Of a DNA stretch of 64,000 bases, positions 63,801 to 64,000 are shown in pieces. Below the pieces are notes generated by a model. The model did no database searches. It was not told the origin of the DNA and was given only the letters and a program-made list of their open reading frames with translations. How positions within the stretch are numbered: position 1 is the stretch's first letter; every line of letters starts with the position of its first letter. The position numbers and the translations under genes are program-made. This DNA comes from Lepidurus packardi. Taxonomy: Eukaryota > Arthropoda > Branchiopoda > Notostraca > Triopsidae. The stretch lies in the NCBI GenBank assembly GCA_023053545.1, contig JAKZAN010000148.1, positions 1 to 64,000 of the forward strand, written 5' to 3'.

Positions 63801-64000
63801 TTCAGTCCGTAAGGAATTAATTCAGTCCGTAATGAATTAATTCAGTCCGTAAGGAATTAATATAGTCCGTAAGGAATTAATTAAGTCCGTAAGGAATTAA
63901 TTAAGTCCGTAAGGAATTAATTCAGTCCGTAAGGATTTAATTCAGTCCGTAAGGTATTAATTCAGTCCGTAAGGAATTAATTCAGTCCGTAAGGAATTAG
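60162..64000. repeat. 2157-bp tandem duplication, second copy cut by window edge
   Basis: The T-run landmark is at about 60162 and 62319, an offset of 2157 bp. The match continues with shared rare variants (GAAGTAAATCC-type monomers, AATACTAAAG, CAGTCAGTTA) to the end, apart from a 32-bp extra segment near 63410-63440 in copy 2. Confidence 0.82.

Larger units (their letters stand above)
42001..64000. repeat. 20-bp satellite, block H (EcoRI-site dimer subfamily), right edge
   Basis: Satellite in which a 39-bp composite, CAGTAAGAATG then GAATTCAATCAATCCTAAAG then AATTAATT, occurs dozens of times among ordinary monomers. It runs past the right edge. Nested higher-order units are listed separately. 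No gene, RNA gene or insertion is visible. Confidence 0.95.

Noticed and set aside
1-64000. CRISPR array or other repeat-spacer system
   Set aside because: The 20-bp units abut with no unique spacers, vary freely and have no cas-like genes nearby; the mobile elements are eukaryotic.
1-64000. Telomeric repeat (TTAGG-like) because of GTTAGG and GTAAGG strings
   Set aside because: These occur once per 20-bp monomer inside a longer unit and never as a tandem five- or six-base run.
1-64000. CENP-B box in the monomer
   Set aside because: The required TTCG....A..CGGG pattern is not present in the consensus or in the variants I read.
1-64000. A new multi-gene system hidden in the satellite
   Set aside because: All frames in the satellite close within a few monomers, and the only coding-like sequence belongs to the LINE and the LTR fossil. 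The novelty here is in array structure, not in genes.

Overview
The window is almost entirely one tandem satellite. Its 20-bp monomer, consensus CAGTCCGTAAGGAATTAATT, runs off both ends of the window and makes up all but roughly 6 kb of it. Three things interrupt the array: two copies of a 5'-truncated LINE (3757-4608 and 7028-7879, minus strand) and one LTR retrotransposon fossil (27895-32099, plus strand). I see no host gene, tRNA, rRNA, CRISPR array or bacterial feature. Satellite, poly(A)-tailed LINE and Ty3/gypsy-type element together mean eukaryotic heterochromatin. The LINE C-terminus and the envelope-like part of the LTR element look like invertebrate families, most likely arthropod; the species cannot be read from this sequence.

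Layout: 1-2860 is a degenerate satellite block with internal copies at 677 and 2063 bp offsets. 2861-9401 is a nearly perfect tandem duplication of a 3271-bp unit, each copy carrying the same LINE insertion. 9402 to about 12800 continues the same satellite type without the LINE. About 12800-17640 holds a 932-bp tandem duplication, and 17640-22000 holds copies about 2.0 kb apart. 22000-27894 and 32104 to about 32860 are one subfamily, marked by monomers containing GATATAATCGG, and the LTR element sits inside it with a 4-bp ATAT duplication. From about 32860 the subfamily changes: 33-42 kb carries higher-order units of 1.6-1.8 kb marked by an ATTC-rich island. About 42-64 kb carries units marked by GAATTCAATCAATCC dimers, including a 1371-bp unit and a super-unit of about 11 kb.

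Nothing here works as a gene set. The satellite cannot encode protein, because the monomer holds TAA triplets and its length is not a multiple of three, so every frame closes quickly. The LINE copies are the RT-distal end of one ORF plus its 3' tail. The LTR element has two full LTRs, a primer-binding site, a polypurine tract, gag, a zinc knuckle, protease and an envelope-like part, but it is broken and most of pol is not recognisable. The main interest is the history recorded by the array: point variants propagated in nested higher-order repeats, and mobile elements acting as dated tags in it.
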